64,000 bases of DNA from Phycisphaerae bacterium (GCA_017993835.1 JAGOLX010000022.1:1-64000); one strand, 5' to 3'. Shown: positions 8,431 through 20,000, numbered from the stretch's first letter. Numbers and translations: made by a program. Notes: generated from the sequence alone by a model not told the origin.

Positions 8431-10386
8431 TCATGCCTTCTCGATGTAGATATGTCGGTAATCCTTGGCCAGCGGAACGAACTCCCTGCCGCCGCTCGCC
8501 AGGAACTTCGGGAAGAACTCCACGTACTGCAAGCGCAGCGTGTGTACGAACGCGCTGAGGATCGCGAGGATCAGGTTGAAGACGTGGCCCCCGACGAAGA
8601 TCAAAATCGCGAGGATCGGGCCGATCCACGGGATGCCCCCCGCAACTTGGGCGATAACGTTGATCGCCATCGCCAGACCCGCGCCCACCATGCCCAGCGC
8701 CATCAGCCGCAGGTAGCTTAGCACATCGCCCAGATAGAAGATGCTGCTGAACACGTTGTAGAACCCCATGCCCAGGCGGGCGGCGATGCCGCCTTCGCGA
8801 TGACTGAACAAGAAGATCGTTCCCGCTGCGACGAGCGCGACGTATCCGAACACCCCGCCGACCGCGGAGGGGATCATCCCGGTCACGCCCAGCGCGAACA
8901 CCACAATCGAATTGAGCAGGACAATCCAGTTCAACTGGTCGAAAGCCGCTGCGACATAGTTCCGCATCCTCAGGTTGTGGGCAAACCCGATGATCAGGCC
9001 GCTGACGAGCTGGATATATCCCAAGCCCAGCGCAACGCCGAAGAACACCAGCGGCGCCTTGAATGGATCGAACGCCAGCGCGAGGTTGGCGTCCCTGCGA
9101 AGGATGAACTTCTGGATGGCGTCGCCGAACCAGCCGCCCGTCAGCGCGCCGACGACCACGGTCGCCACCGCGCACAAGGCCAGCATGACGAGCAGCTTCT
9201 TGTCGCCCTGCATCTTCTTGATGAAGAACGCCAGGATGCCGAGCATCAGAAGTCCATATCCGGCATCCGCGATGCACATGCCGAAGAAAATCGCAAAGAA
9301 CGGCGCCAAGTACGGCGTCGGATCCACGCTCAGATGGTGCGGCATGCCGTACAGGCGAGTCACCACCTCGAACGGCCTGACCGACTGACGGTTCTGGATT
9401 TCGACCGGGGCTTCCTCGCCCTCGGCCGGCTCGATCTTCCCGATAGTCGCCGCATCGAACCGGGCCACCAGTTGCTCGAGCTGCGGGTAGTCCTGCTCTC
9501 GGCACCAGCCCTCCAGGATCATCGTCTGCTCGGTGGCCGGGACGCTGTCTCGGGCATGCTCCCGCCCGAGGATATTCCGGTAGTGGTCGTACAGGATCTC
9601 CACCTTCAAGAGGTCGGCCGCCAAGGCCTGGGCGGTCGCTCTGCATTCGTCGAGCCGCTTTCGCAGGTCCCGGAGCTGCTGCTCGCATTCCGCGACCCGC
9701 ACAGCGACCGTGCCGGTCATGCCCTCGAAGTTGACCACCTCGAATTCGTACGACCGGAGTCGTTTCTGGACCTGTTCCGCCTGGTCTCGCAGCGCCACGA
9801 CAATACAGGCTTCCTTCGTTCCTCGCGTGCTCACCTGCTGGATGGCGCCCCCCATTTCCAGCAGGCCGGCCTGGAACTCTGCGAAATGCTGCTGGGGCAC
9901 CAAGCCCGGCCAGCAGACGCTGTGACGCAGTCGCGTCAGCTCCTCGATGGGCGTTTGCAGCGTCTTCCACGGCCCGAGTAGATCCAAGACCCCTTCGGTG
10001 TGGTCGATCTCGGTCCGCGTCTTTTCCATCGTCGCCTGGAGCTTGTCCGTCTGATCGATGATCTTGAGAACATCGCGATCAGAGACGACTTCATCGTAGG
10101 AACGACGGCCGACGACGGGACGCGGAGCCAACATGCTCGCCAGACCCTTTCGCGGCGCCGCGTGCTCTTTCAGGAAGCTCGTGCCTCGCTCCAGACGGAC
10201 CACGAGTTCCTCCAGGTCCTTCGGGCGCTCTCGCGAAGCAGCCAATCCCGGCGTCTCCTTGCTGACCGTCGCCTCGTCGGCGTCGAGGACCTGGAAAACG
10301 CCGGCGTCCTGCAACACCTCAAGCAGGTCGGAAACCTGCGAGCGATGGCTCACGATCATCACCTTGGCCATTGGGGTAATCGCCAT
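8431..10386 (-). CDS. atpI: V-type ATP synthase subunit I (a subunit, ion channel stator)
   Basis: 651 residues of the V_ATPase_I family. The N-terminal half is soluble and coiled (KVMIVSHRSQVSDLLEVLQ, then long heptads to about residue 340) and forms the stator arm. From about residue 355 (YLAPFFAIFFGMCIADAGYG) the C-terminal half has seven to eight membrane segments that carry the half-channels, with the conserved late LRLQYVEFF motif. ATG at 10386 follows the atpH stop by 3 bases. Together with K it translocates the coupling ion. Confidence 0.95.
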   Translation of the reverse strand: MAITPMAKVMIVSHRSQVSDLLEVLQDAGVFQVLDADEATVSKETPGLAASRERPKDLEELVVRLERGTSFLKEHAAPRKGLASMLAPRPVVGRRSYDEVVSDRDVLKIIDQTDKLQATMEKTRTEIDHTEGVLDLLGPWKTLQTPIEELTRLRHSVCWPGLVPQQHFAEFQAGLLEMGGAIQQVSTRGTKEACIVVALRDQAEQVQKRLRSYEFEVVNFEGMTGTVAVRVAECEQQLRDLRKRLDECRATAQALAADLLKVEILYDHYRNILGREHARDSVPATEQTMILEGWCREQDYPQLEQLVARFDAATIGKIEPAEGEEAPVEIQNRQSVRPFEVVTRLYGMPHHLSVDPTPYLAPFFAIFFGMCIADAGYGLLMLGILAFFIKKMQGDKKLLVMLALCAVATVVVGALTGGWFGDAIQKFILRRDANLALAFDPFKAPLVFFGVALGLGYIQLVSGLIIGFAHNLRMRNYVAAAFDQLNWIVLLNSIVVFALGVTGMIPSAVGGVFGYVALVAAGTIFLFSHREGGIAARLGMGFYNVFSSIFYLGDVLSYLRLMALGMVGAGLAMAINVIAQVAGGIPWIGPILAILIFVGGHVFNLILAILSAFVHTLRLQYVEFFPKFLASGGREFVPLAKDYRHIYIEKA

Positions 10387-10389
10387 GGA

Positions 10390-10698
10390 TCAGCCTTTCT
10401 TGAGGTACTCGACCACCTTGGCGACCGCGTTCGGGACCTTGCGCTGCACCTGGTCCCGCAACTGCTTTCGCTGCTGCTCGGCCTGCGCCTTGAGGGTCTT
10501 GATCTCGCCCTGGGCGTCGGCCTTGGCCTTCTCGACCGCCGCGTCGAGGACGCGTCGTCGATTCGTCTCGGCCTGCTCCTGGCGCTGCTTGCGGTCCTGG
10601 CGGCCCTTGTCGGCCGCCGCCACGGCGTCGGCCTTGGCCTTCTCCACGATCTGATGGGCCTCGGCCTCAGTCTGTTTGATCTTGGCTATCAGTTCCAT
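10390..10698 (-). CDS. atpH: V-type ATP synthase subunit H/G (peripheral stalk)
   Basis: 102 residues from ATG 10698 (MELIAKIKQTEAEAHQIVEK), nearly all Lys/Glu/Ala/Gln-rich heptads: a single long helix like AhaH/NtpF, the partner of subunit E in the stator. A TTG nine codons upstream would give an N-terminus (MQEKGAQPH) unlike the family. It is the first gene of the operon, with a plausible promoter about 50 bases upstream (10747-10774). Confidence 0.85.
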   Translation of the reverse strand: MELIAKIKQTEAEAHQIVEKAKADAVAAADKGRQDRKQRQEQAETNRRRVLDAAVEKAKADAQGEIKTLKAQAEQQRKQLRDQVQRKVPNAVAKVVEYLKKG

Positions 10699-10746
10699 GT
10701 GCGGTTGTGCCCCTTTTTCCTGCAAACCGTATCCAAAGTCGCGTAG

Positions 10747-10774
10747 GTTATATCATCCGCCCGAGCAAACACAA
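10747..10774 (-). promoter_or_regulatory. Possible promoter of the V-ATPase operon
   Basis: Reading the minus strand: TTGTGT, 16 bases, TATAAC, placing transcription start near 10740, about 40 bases before atpH. The -10 is good and the -35 is weak. The rest of the gap up to mdh (10775-10974) shows no gene. Confidence 0.45.
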
Positions 10775-10974
10775 GGCAAAAAAAGCGATTCCGAACGCAA
10801 AACCCACCCTGCCGACGCAGCGTTCTCAGAACCCCCAATCAGACGGCGGCTCAGAAGCCCTGAAGGTCCGAGCCGAAGCATACCAACTCCACCAGGCGGG
10901 CAATTCTGTTTCGGCCATCAAAGCATCTGTTCCTTGAATTTATTTTGGATTTCGCCGTTCGAGTTTCGGTTCTC

Positions 10975-11916
10975 TCACTGCTGATCGAGCAGTTGGTCCA
11001 CTCGCACGACCAGCTCCCTGACCCGCCCGAGCGACGCGTCGAACTGCGACTTCTCCGATGCGTCGAGATCCAGCTCGATGATCCGCTCCACGCCGGCCTT
11101 GCCCAGGACCGCGGGAACTCCCACGAAGCAGCCGCCTGCGCCGTACTGCCTGTCGCACCAGGCACAGCAGCTGATGACGTTCTTCGTGTCCCGCAGGATG
11201 GCCTCGGCCATCTTTACCGCCCCCGCCGCCGGAGCGTAATAGGCGCTGTAGCCCAGCAGATTGACGATCTCGATGCCGCCCTTGCGGGTGCGGTCAACCA
11301 ATGCGTCGATCCGATCTTTGTCGAGAAGATGGGAAATAGGGATTCCGCTGACCGTGGTAAACCGGGTAAGAGGGACCATGTCGTCGCCATGGCCACCCAT
11401 GAGGACGCACTGAATGTCCTCGACGTTGACGCCCAGCTCGGCGCCGAGGAAAGAGCAGAACCGCGCGGAGTCCAGTTCGCCGGCCATGCCCATCACGCGG
11501 TTCTTCGGGAAGCCGGTGACCTTGCCGGCCACGTAGACCATGACGTCGAGCGGATTGCTGACGACGATGACCGCGGCATCGGGCGAGAGTTCGGCCACCT
11601 TGCGGCTGACATCGCGGACGATTTTCGCGTTGGTCGCCAGCAGGTCGTCGCGGCTCATGCCGGGCTTTCGCGGCACGCCGCTGGTGATGATGACCACGTC
11701 GCTGCCCGCGGTCGCACCCCAGTCGGTGGCGCCCCGGACCTCCTGCTGCGAGAGCTGGATCGGGCTCGATTCCGCCATGTCGAGCGCCTTGCCCTCGGGC
11801 AGACCCTTGACGATGTCCAGCAAAACGATCTCGCCCAACTTGCGGTTGGCGGCTATGAATGCGGCGGTCGCGCCGACGTTGCCGGCCCCGACCACAGTGA
11901 TCTTCTGTCTTGCCAT
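10975..11916 (-). CDS. mdh: Malate dehydrogenase (LDH-like type)
   Basis: 313 residues interconverting malate and oxaloacetate with NAD. The nucleotide loop is GAGNVG (residues 10-15). The substrate loop GVPRKPGMSR places Arg83 and Arg89 where malate enzymes have Arg and lactate enzymes have Gln. Asp149/Arg152 and the catalytic His176 (GGHGDD) are in place. The start at 11916 (MARQKITVVGAG) has GGGGA 8 bases upstream; a longer frame to 11982 lacks this. It has its own strong promoter (12000-12028) and lies upstream of the ATPase operon, separated by 276 bases. Confidence 0.96.
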   Translation of the reverse strand: MARQKITVVGAGNVGATAAFIAANRKLGEIVLLDIVKGLPEGKALDMAESSPIQLSQQEVRGATDWGATAGSDVVIITSGVPRKPGMSRDDLLATNAKIVRDVSRKVAELSPDAAVIVVSNPLDVMVYVAGKVTGFPKNRVMGMAGELDSARFCSFLGAELGVNVEDIQCVLMGGHGDDMVPLTRFTTVSGIPISHLLDKDRIDALVDRTRKGGIEIVNLLGYSAYYAPAAGAVKMAEAILRDTKNVISCCAWCDRQYGAGGCFVGVPAVLGKAGVERIIELDLDASEKSQFDASLGRVRELVVRVDQLLDQQ

Positions 11917-11999
11917 CGGCAGTTCCCCAAACCCGATACCACGCGAAGCAACTCTCGGCAGGCAGACCTCCCACTGAAGCACTTCGTCGAAGACGTGGA

Positions 12000-12028
12000 A
12001 TCATATAGTGACGCGAATCACATGTCAA
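12000..12028 (-). promoter_or_regulatory. Sigma-70-type promoter for mdh
   Basis: Minus strand TTGACA - 17 bases - TATGAT: a perfect -35, optimal spacing and 5 of 6 in the -10. Predicted start near 11993, about 75 bases before the mdh ATG. Confidence 0.8.
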
Positions 12029-12111
12029 GAATTCCTCGCGATTCAAAGGCAAGAGAGGCGTCTTTCTGTTGTGACACGAGCCTCGTTGAGAGAACCACAA
12101 GGCCAACGCCA

Positions 12112-13212
12112 TCACGACTCGGCGTCGTTTCCTCGCTCCGGCGGGTTTGGGTCGTTGTTCCCTGGCGTCAACAGACGCCGGAGTGTTGCATCTTCCGGCC
12201 CGTCCACGTAGTCCAGGGGAGTCCTGCCCTCCGCATCCTTGGCGCTCACATCCGCGCCGCTCGCAACGAGGGCCGAGACCGCTTCCAGATGGCCCCCCTG
12301 GGCAGCCATGAGCAACGGCGTGCGCTCGATCCAGTCCCTCGCGTCGAGGGAGGCGTGGCAAGCGACCAGGGCCTCGATCACATTCGCGTGCCCTTCGCGG
12401 GCCGCGATGTGCAAAGGCGTCCGCCCGTCGTGGAGCGGCTGGTTCGGATCGACACCCGCCCGCAGGAACGCCTCCACTTTGGCGCGATCCCCCGCGAACG
12501 CAGCCAGGTGAATCGACGCGGTCTCGGCGCCGGCCTGAATCAAGGCTTGGACCGTCTCGCGTTTGTAAGGTTCCATGTAGAGCGGCATCCCCAGCGCGGC
12601 GAAATCCAGGGCCAGCACAACCGGGGTCTGACCGGCATCATCCCTGGCGTTGACCTCAGCGCCGTGTCGAAGAAGAAGGCCGACAAGCTCGGAGGAGCCA
12701 TATGCCGCGGCGTAATGCAGCACCGTGGCACCCTGTGGTCCGCGTGCCTTGACGTCCGCGCCGTAGGCGACGAGTAATTCGGCGATCTCACCTCCATGTG
12801 AACGAAGCAACAGGGACGTCAGGACCTTGCGCCGGCCGTCTGGCGTTCCGTCGTCACCCGCCCCACGTTCCAGAAGCATCCGTGCGACATCCACATGCCC
12901 ACACCTCGTGGCGTTGTCCAGGGGCGTTTCACCAGAGTAATTGGCTGCGTTGACATCCGCGCCGCAGGCAATCAGGAACTCCGCGACGGTCGTACGCCCG
13001 TACAAAACAGCTCCATGGAGGGGCGTATCACCCGATTGGTCCCGCCCATTGATGTTCGCGCCACGCGCCAGGGCCCTCTGAACGCCTGCCCCGTTCCCCT
13101 GCTCTGCGGCCCGACGCAACGCCTCATTCGGCGGCACCGGTGTGCTCTTTCTACACCCGCCGGACAGTAATGCCAGCACTAGAACCGCCCAAACCCATCG
13201 CCTTGCTCCCAT
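12112..13212 (-). CDS. Ankyrin-repeat lipoprotein
   Basis: 366 residues. The N-terminus MGARRWVWAVLVLALLSGGC is a signal peptide with lipobox LSGGC, so the protein should be lipid-anchored outside the cytoplasm. The rest is about nine ankyrin repeats (for example SGDTPLHGAVLYGRTTVAEFL and DGRTPLHIAAREGHANVIEA), some degenerate in the middle. Such stacks bind other proteins; the partner is unknown. The start at 13212 is preferred over an upstream GTG because AGGGAGG lies 8 bases upstream. It is probably monocistronic with its own promoter (13285-13313). Confidence 0.88.
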   Translation of the reverse strand: MGARRWVWAVLVLALLSGGCRKSTPVPPNEALRRAAEQGNGAGVQRALARGANINGRDQSGDTPLHGAVLYGRTTVAEFLIACGADVNAANYSGETPLDNATRCGHVDVARMLLERGAGDDGTPDGRRKVLTSLLLRSHGGEIAELLVAYGADVKARGPQGATVLHYAAAYGSSELVGLLLRHGAEVNARDDAGQTPVVLALDFAALGMPLYMEPYKRETVQALIQAGAETASIHLAAFAGDRAKVEAFLRAGVDPNQPLHDGRTPLHIAAREGHANVIEALVACHASLDARDWIERTPLLMAAQGGHLEAVSALVASGADVSAKDAEGRTPLDYVDGPEDATLRRLLTPGNNDPNPPERGNDAES

Positions 13213-13284
13213 GCCCGTCGCCTCCCTTGCACGCACGTACGGTCAGCCCCCCCCCGTTGATAAGGCACCGGGGGCCGGGATGGT

Positions 13285-13313
13285 AACATACCCGCAATAA
13301 GGAACTTCGGCAA
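13285..13313 (-). promoter_or_regulatory. Probable promoter of the ankyrin lipoprotein gene
   Basis: Minus strand TTGCCG - 17 bases - TATGTT, predicting a start near 13278 and a 65-base leader. Confidence 0.5.
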
Positions 13314-13402
13314 TGGGCGCGGAGCCTGCTCGCAGTGACGCCGTGAGGCATTCTGCGTCTCATCCGAGGGCAGGATGCCCGCGACACACTACCGCGGTCG
13401 TA

Positions 13403-13449
13403 TCCACCATGTCAAGGTGGACGGCGTAGTAGGGTGTGCCGGGCACACC
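13403..13449. repeat. Paired small hairpins downstream of the GH106-like gene
   Basis: TCCACC-7-GGTGGA (13403-13421) is followed by the perfect palindrome GGTGTGCC-g-GGCACACC (13433-13449). The linking sequence TGGACGGCGTAGTAGGGTG is found again near 34193-34211 beside the MATE gene, so this belongs to a dispersed repeat family. It could also act as a terminator for the gene ending at 13457, although there is no T-run. Confidence 0.55.
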
Positions 13450-13456
13450 ATCTTCT

Positions 13457-15475
13457 TCAGGTTTCGACAGCGAGGACCCACATCGCGTGCCCCGCCAGAC
13501 GCACGGGATCGTCACTCGATAGGGCCTCACCGCGTCCGGTCATTGGGTCGAGCACAACCCAGCGTCCCTTTGCAGAGAGGGTCAGCCTGCATTCCAGATC
13601 GGCGGATGCCTCGTTGAAGAACAAGTAGTAGTCCGTCCCCGTCTTTCGCATGTGGCGCACCCGCAGATTTGGCGACGCCGGCAAGACCTGGACGTCCGGC
13701 GAGATCAGCTTGTCAACCTGAGCAACGAGTGTCGCAGCGTCCATGGACTCGGTCCAGCGGATGACCCGCCCTGCCTGGGCGAGCGCGTCCACCGCGGGCT
13801 TGGCCTTGGCTGGCGGTTCCTCTTCGAGGATCAACGCCCGGTAGTGCATGCCTGCGAGGTGGATTCCCTCCGCATCGACTCGGGCGTCCTCCCACAAGTG
13901 CCGCGCTTCGAGATAGTTGAAATCCCGCTGGTTCTGGAAACACACTTTGGCCGCCCGCCAGGGCAACCAGTCGTTCAGGCCCAGGATGGCCAGTTCGCAC
14001 ACGTGCGTGCTGTCCGTATTGAGCCAGCAAAGTCGGGAGGTCGCGAGCGCAAAGGGCTTGAACTCGGGCCACCACGTGTTGTTGGGCCCAACGTCCGGCG
14101 GTCGCTCATCGATCCGCGGGCCGCGAATTGAGTAATAGAACGCGTGCGGCACGAGCGTGTTGCAGCCGCGAACGAGCAGCCAGTTCGCCAGCCACTTCAT
14201 TTCTTCGAAGGTGAAGTTGTGCCCGAAGGCGCCGCAATACTCGTTGAGATTCCGCCGACGACCGAGGTGAATCATCGCGGACGAGGCGCACTTGGCCTGT
14301 GTGGACTGCTCGCCCTCGAGGGCGGAGGGCTTGTCCGGCTCGATGTACCGCCAGACGATGTCCTGGCCGGGGATGTGGAAGTGGCGCAGCGGTCCGATGT
14401 CGTCGCCGCCGGCTGGGTGGCCGCACAGGCTGATCCGGTGGGTCAGGCACCATTCGGAGATTTGATGGTAGAACGTCTGCTCCAGGCGGGCCTCTATCGC
14501 CCGATTGTAGTTGCGCCGATGCGTCGCGGCGTCGGGCTCGTCGTCGTACCACAGCGCCGGCAGGTGCGGCGTGAAGTCGTAACCAAGGAAGGCGTTCACG
14601 TGTTCGAGAATACCGGTCGTCCCCGGGACCATGCCGCGCTCGCCACCCCGAGCCAGCAGCGAGGGCTCATCGGTGAAGATCGCCCTGACCGTCTTGCCGA
14701 AGTGCAGGCCGAACTCGTCGTAGTACTTCTGATAGACCATGCGGATGAAACAGGCGACGGATTCAGGATTCAAGATGTCGGCGCCGGGCGGCTGATTCTC
14801 GGGCACTTCCCGGTGGTCCGCACGGCGCGGCGGATCGTCCTGCGTGAAGTGCAGGCCGCGAATGACGGAGCGTCCCTCGCGAGCCGCCCGATCCACGACC
14901 GCGATACGATGACCGTTTGTTCGTTCCACGATGGCGACGAGCGTCTGTCCCGCCGCCAGTTCCGGTCCCCCACCGCCTCCGATCCGCACGCCCTGCACCT
15001 CGGTCTGCGGCTGGGCCTCGTCGAGATCGACGCAGACCAGGCCGCGTGTGCGGAAGGCGGGATTGGCCGCGACGACCTGTCCGCTCGACGATCCGCTCGG
15101 GTACATGCCCTCATCGTACAGGATGACCCACATGTCCCGTTGTGCGGCCTGCTCGATGGCAAATCGCATGAAGCCGATCATCCGCTCGCCCAGCCAGGGG
15201 AGGGTCTTCGGCAGGCCGGCCCGCGGATGGATCAGAAAAGCGTGGACGCCGTGAGCCTGGAAGTCCTCGATCTGGCGGAGCAATTCCGCCTCGGAGAGAT
15301 CGTCGTTCCAGAACCAGAACGGCGCCTGGGAGAACTCATGCGGCGGGTCGAGCCATTCTGTCGGCAAGTCCGCGGCGGCGCCGGCAGCGAAAGATTCGGC
15401 AGGGGAAAGAGCCAGCCCTGCGGCAGCGCCCCCTATCACTTCCATGAATCGGCGGCGGCTCCATTGGATTTTCAT
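13457..15475 (-). CDS. Tat-exported glycoside hydrolase, GH106-like
   Basis: 672 residues. The N-terminus has a twin-arginine signal (SRRRFM at residues 6-11, then a hydrophobic stretch and an Ala-rich cleavage region), so the folded enzyme would be exported. The following [20 protein letters not shown] and [20 protein letters not shown] segments resemble the start of the barrel in GH106 alpha-L-rhamnosidases and relatives. At 672 residues it is shorter than typical GH106 (about 900-1100), lacking most C-terminal beta domains. A substrate of rhamnose-containing pectin is a guess. It starts 24 bases after the tolC-like gene (AAAGGAGG upstream) and so looks like the last gene of the RND operon. 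Confidence 0.75.
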   Translation of the reverse strand: MKIQWSRRRFMEVIGGAAAGLALSPAESFAAGAAADLPTEWLDPPHEFSQAPFWFWNDDLSEAELLRQIEDFQAHGVHAFLIHPRAGLPKTLPWLGERMIGFMRFAIEQAAQRDMWVILYDEGMYPSGSSSGQVVAANPAFRTRGLVCVDLDEAQPQTEVQGVRIGGGGGPELAAGQTLVAIVERTNGHRIAVVDRAAREGRSVIRGLHFTQDDPPRRADHREVPENQPPGADILNPESVACFIRMVYQKYYDEFGLHFGKTVRAIFTDEPSLLARGGERGMVPGTTGILEHVNAFLGYDFTPHLPALWYDDEPDAATHRRNYNRAIEARLEQTFYHQISEWCLTHRISLCGHPAGGDDIGPLRHFHIPGQDIVWRYIEPDKPSALEGEQSTQAKCASSAMIHLGRRRNLNEYCGAFGHNFTFEEMKWLANWLLVRGCNTLVPHAFYYSIRGPRIDERPPDVGPNNTWWPEFKPFALATSRLCWLNTDSTHVCELAILGLNDWLPWRAAKVCFQNQRDFNYLEARHLWEDARVDAEGIHLAGMHYRALILEEEPPAKAKPAVDALAQAGRVIRWTESMDAATLVAQVDKLISPDVQVLPASPNLRVRHMRKTGTDYYLFFNEASADLECRLTLSAKGRWVVLDPMTGRGEALSSDDPVRLAGHAMWVLAVET

Positions 15476-15499
15476 ATCGTCCTCCTTTGTGCGCGCGTG

Positions 15500-17056
15500 T
15501 CACTTGCCCTCGTCGAGTTCGACAGGCTCCGCGCCGGGGGCTCCGATGCCCCGGCGTTCGAGGAGCGAGCCCTCCAGTTGGTACAGCGAAACCAGCGCCT
15601 TCAGGTAGTTGACGACCACCTGCACCTCGGCGATCTGGCTGACCATCAGGTCCCGCTGGGCCTGAGCAACGAGCAGCGAGGTGGACTTGCCCACGCGGAA
15701 CTTCTCGGTCTCGACGCGGAGCTTCTCTTCCTGGAACGTCCGCGTCGCGGCGGTGGCGGCGATCTGCTCTCGCGTGCGACCCACCTCGACATACGCGGAA
15801 CGAACATCCACCTGGGCAAGCTGGATGAGGTTCTCCAGAGCCTTGATCGACTGCTGTTTCGTGATGACCGCACGACTGCGGCGGGCCTTGGCCGCACGGT
15901 TGCCCGCGGGGAACTCGAGAATCAGACCGGCCTCTACGTCGTAGCTCCTCTCGTCGATGTCGTCGGTTGCGTCGGCAAACGTGCGGGCATAGCCGGTCTT
16001 GCCGTACGTGACGAACGCGTCCAGTCGCGGGAGCAGGCCGTTGCGGGTCCGCACAACGTCCAGCTCGCCCCGACGGATCAACAGGCGGGCCTGGTTCAGA
16101 TCGGGACGCATCTTCAGGGCCACGTGCACATGGGCTTCCACCGGATCGAGCGGAATGTCCGGCAGGGCCGTCAGGTAGTCGAGCACGATGTCGGTGTCCC
16201 AGTTAATGGTCTCGGAGGGGTTCAGCAGACGCAGCAGGTTCAGCCGCCTTGTGGCCACGCTGGCGCGGGCGTTGATGAGGTTCTCTCGGCGCAGCGCGAC
16301 CTCTGCCTTGGCCGCAGCCAGCTCCGTTTCGCCCAGCGCGCCAAACTTGATGCGCTCCTGCGTCTCGTTCATCTGCTGCTCGGCGAGGCTCAGCGAGTTG
16401 GTGTAGATCTCGATCTGCCTCTTGGCCAATGCGTAATCCCAGAAGCCCTCCTCAACCGCCTGCACGAGCGCCTCGGTGAACCCTCGCAGCTCGTACTCGG
16501 AGATTTGTGTGTCGATGGCCGCCTGATGGACGCTCGCCAGGTTCACGCGGACGTCGCGTCCCTGCAGGAGCGACTGCGTGACCGAGGCCGCCAGCCGATT
16601 GGCGACGAACGTGTCGCTGTACAGGGACGAATCGGTGTAGCTCGTGCTGGCCGCCAGGCCCACCGTGGTGCCGCTGGGAAACAGTTTCTCCAGGGAGATC
16701 GACCCCGTAGCGGTATCGGCAATGGAACTCTCGACGCCGGAGCCGGCGCGAGACAGCCGGTCGGCGACGGTTCGCTTCTGCGAAGCCTGGCCGCTGAAGG
16801 TCGGATCGAAGATCGCGCGTTCCTCCGTCTCGCCGGTTCGGATGATGTCCGGAGTCATCTTCTGAACGATGAGGGACCGGTTGTTCTCCATGGCCAGCAG
16901 GATGGCTCGCTGGATATCGATCCTGAGCAGCTCCGCTTTGTCGGAGTCAGCGGCGAAGGCGGCGCGCCCCATGCCCACGGCCAGCAAGGACGCGAGGAAC
17001 ATCGTGTACACCGCCCGCCGCATCGCGCCGGCCCGTTCTCTGCACTCTCCAGTCAT
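15500..17056 (-). CDS. TolC-family outer-membrane efflux channel
   Basis: 518 residues: a signal peptide near residues 12-36 ([19 protein letters not shown]...AFA), then two repeats of long amphipathic helices with short beta segments, the OEP/TolC architecture ([30 protein letters not shown]). It forms the exit duct for the RND pump encoded 17 bases upstream. An ATG at 17023 is an equally possible start because neither ATG has a convincing ribosome site. Confidence 0.88.
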   Translation of the reverse strand: MTGECRERAGAMRRAVYTMFLASLLAVGMGRAAFAADSDKAELLRIDIQRAILLAMENNRSLIVQKMTPDIIRTGETEERAIFDPTFSGQASQKRTVADRLSRAGSGVESSIADTATGSISLEKLFPSGTTVGLAASTSYTDSSLYSDTFVANRLAASVTQSLLQGRDVRVNLASVHQAAIDTQISEYELRGFTEALVQAVEEGFWDYALAKRQIEIYTNSLSLAEQQMNETQERIKFGALGETELAAAKAEVALRRENLINARASVATRRLNLLRLLNPSETINWDTDIVLDYLTALPDIPLDPVEAHVHVALKMRPDLNQARLLIRRGELDVVRTRNGLLPRLDAFVTYGKTGYARTFADATDDIDERSYDVEAGLILEFPAGNRAAKARRSRAVITKQQSIKALENLIQLAQVDVRSAYVEVGRTREQIAATAATRTFQEEKLRVETEKFRVGKSTSLLVAQAQRDLMVSQIAEVQVVVNYLKALVSLYQLEGSLLERRGIGAPGAEPVELDEGK

Positions 17057-17073
17057 ATGAACACCACCACAGA

Positions 17074-20000
17074 CTACCCATTTGAAACACTCTTTGCGGC
17101 GCCCTGGTCCCGGGCCTCCGTTCGCCAGGCGTGCCGCTCGAACAGCGAGTACACAACGGGCACAAAGACAAGGGTGATCAGGGTCGAACTGACCAGCCCG
17201 CCGATCACCGCGCGCGCCATGGGAGCCTGGGCCTCGCCGCCTTCGCCCAGTCCCAGCGCCAGCGGCACCAGGCCGATGATCGTGGTCAATGCGGTCATCA
17301 GGATCGGACGCAGACGCCTGCGCCCGGCCTCCTCGATCGCGTCGCGGATCGGCAGCCCATCCCGGCGACGGAGCAGATTCGTGTGATCAACGAGCAGGAT
17401 CGCGTTGTTGACCACGATGCCGCCCAGCATGATGCACCCGATGAACGACTGGATGTTGAAGGTCGTCCTCGTGAAAAACAGCGTCAGGATCACGCCGATG
17501 GCCGCCAGCGGGACCGAGAACATCACGACGAACGGGTCCCGCAGTGACTCGTACTGGCACGCCATGACCATGTACACGAGCACCAGCGCCAGGATGCAAC
17601 TGAACAACAGCTCGCGGAACGACTTCTGCTGCTCCTCATAGTCGCCGCCGTAGCCGATGGTGAAGCCCGACGGCACGGGCACCGACCGCAGTTTGTCCTG
17701 GATATCCGCGATGACCGAGCCCATGTCCCGACCGCTGATCTCCGCGGTGACCGTGATGATCCGCTCCTGGTCCTTCCGCTCAATCAGCACCGGCCCGCTT
17801 CGCGGGACTGTGTCCACGACATTCCGCAGGACGACCGGATCGCCGTCGGAATTCGTGAGCGTCAGGTCGAGGATATCGCGCAGGTCGGACTTCTCCGCGT
17901 CGCGGAGCTTGACGAGAATCGTGAACTCATCGCCCGCCTGGCGATAGTAGCCGGCCTCGGTGCCGGAGAGGATCGTCTGGAGCGCATTGGCGATGCGGGA
18001 GACGGTCAGGTGCATGTCCGCCGCCTTCTGGCGGTCGATGACGATCAGTTCCTCGGGGCCGCCCGGGTCCCGGCTGATGCGGGTGTCCGCGACGCCCTCG
18101 ATGCCGTCCACAATCTCCTGGATCCTCGCGGCCAGCAGATCGGCCGTCTGGAAATCGTGGCCGCGGATCTCGACGATGGCCTTGTTGGCCTCGGTCGTCC
18201 CCATCCGCATGATGAACAATCCCTGCCCGGCCCGCGTCCGGGCGGTCGTCCCGGGAATGCCGCTGAGCTTCTTGCGGAGGTCGTCGGCGATCTGCTGGCT
18301 GGACCGCGTCCGCTGCGATTGCGGCACCAGGGCGATCCGGATGTCGCCGGTATGACCGCCGCCGCCGTACCATCGGGAGCCGCCCACGTTCACGACGACG
18401 CTGCGAATCTCAGGGACGTTTTCGTTGACGATTTGCTCGATGACTTTGAATTTATGGTCCAGCAGGTCCAGTCGTGTGCCGACCTGCATCTCCACCTCCA
18501 CGCGGACCTCGCCTTCGTCCGACGCGGGCATCAGTTCGGCGCCGACGTACGGAGCCAGCATCAGAGTCGCCCCCAGAATCACTGTAGCGGCAACAACAAC
18601 CAAGACTCGGTGCCTCAACGCCGTGTGAAGAAGGCCCTTGTAGTCGATTTCCAGGCGAGTCAGAAGCCGGCCCGTCGCCTCGTACAATCGGTGGTTGAGC
18701 GTCCGACGCGTCGTGGCAGCCCACGGGCCCGTGGACAGGATCTTGGCACACAGCATCGGAATGAGCGTCAGCGCCACCGCCAAAGAGCACAGCAGAGAGA
18801 ACGTCACGACGATGGAAAGCTGCTTGAACATGACGCCGGACATGCCGCGCATGAACACCAGCGGCAGGAACACCACCACGGTCGTCAGCGTGCTGGCGAT
18901 CACCGCTGCGGTGACCTCGTTAGCCCCGTTCACCGCGGCCCCTTCGATCGGCTCACCCCTCTCGTGCAGGCGGTAGATGTTCTCCAGCACGACGATGGCG
19001 TTGTCGACGAGCATGCCGATCCCGAGCGCCAGTCCGCCGAGCGTCATGATATTCAGAGTCAGGTGGCTGAAGTACAACAAGGCGAACGTCGCGATGATGG
19101 AGACGGGAATCGCGGTGGCGATGATCACGGTGCTGCGGATATTGCGAAGGAACAGCAGCAGAATGGCGATGGCCAAGAGACCGCCATACGCGGCGGAGCT
19201 TCCGACATTCTGAATCGATCTCTTGATGTAGTCGGAGGTGTCGATGATGGGGACGATCCGGATCTGCGGGATCTCCTGATTGATCCGTTCGAGTTCTTTC
19301 AGGGCCCCGCGGGCGACGTCCACCGTGTTCTTCCCCGACTGCTTGCTGACCGCCAGTCGGATTCCCGGCTCGCCGTCCACCCGGACGATTCGCGTGACCT
19401 TCTGCCAGGAATCCTCGACCCTCGCGATTTCCTTCAGTTGGATGGGGACGCCCTGTCGCATCGCGATCACCGTATCCTGCAACTGGCGAAGGTCCGTGTA
19501 CTCGCCGGGGGTGCGGATCGTGATCTCGAAGTTGCCCTTCTCAATCGTGCCGGCGGGGATGTTCACGTTGCCGTCGCGGACCTGCGAGACGATCTGATCG
19601 AGGGGGATCGCCAGGGCATTGATCTTGGCGGGATCGAGACTGACGTGGATCTCACGCTCCAGGCCGCCGAAGATGTCCACCGCCGCGACGCCGGGGACGC
19701 GCTCGATGCGGTACTTCACCTGGTCCTCCAGGATCAGGCGGGTCTGCACCGGATCGAGCCGGCTCGATGCGCCCAGGATCAGGATGGGGAAACTGGCCAG
19801 ATCGAACTTCCGCAGCGTGGGCCGATCCGCCTCCTCGGGCAGTCGCGTCGCGACGCGGTCCAGGCGGTCGCGGATGTCGTTCGACGCGGTGTCCAGGTCG
19901 GTCCCCCAACTGAACGTCACGCGGACGCTGCCCTGGCCTTCGACGGAGGTGGAGGTCATCTCCTCCACGCCCGGCACGGCGCTCATCGCCTCCTCGATGG

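Noticed and set aside
14144-17386. 1080-codon plus-strand frame opposite the GH106-like and TolC-like genes
   Set aside because: Shadow frame. The minus-strand proteins have signal peptides, ribosome sites and clear families.
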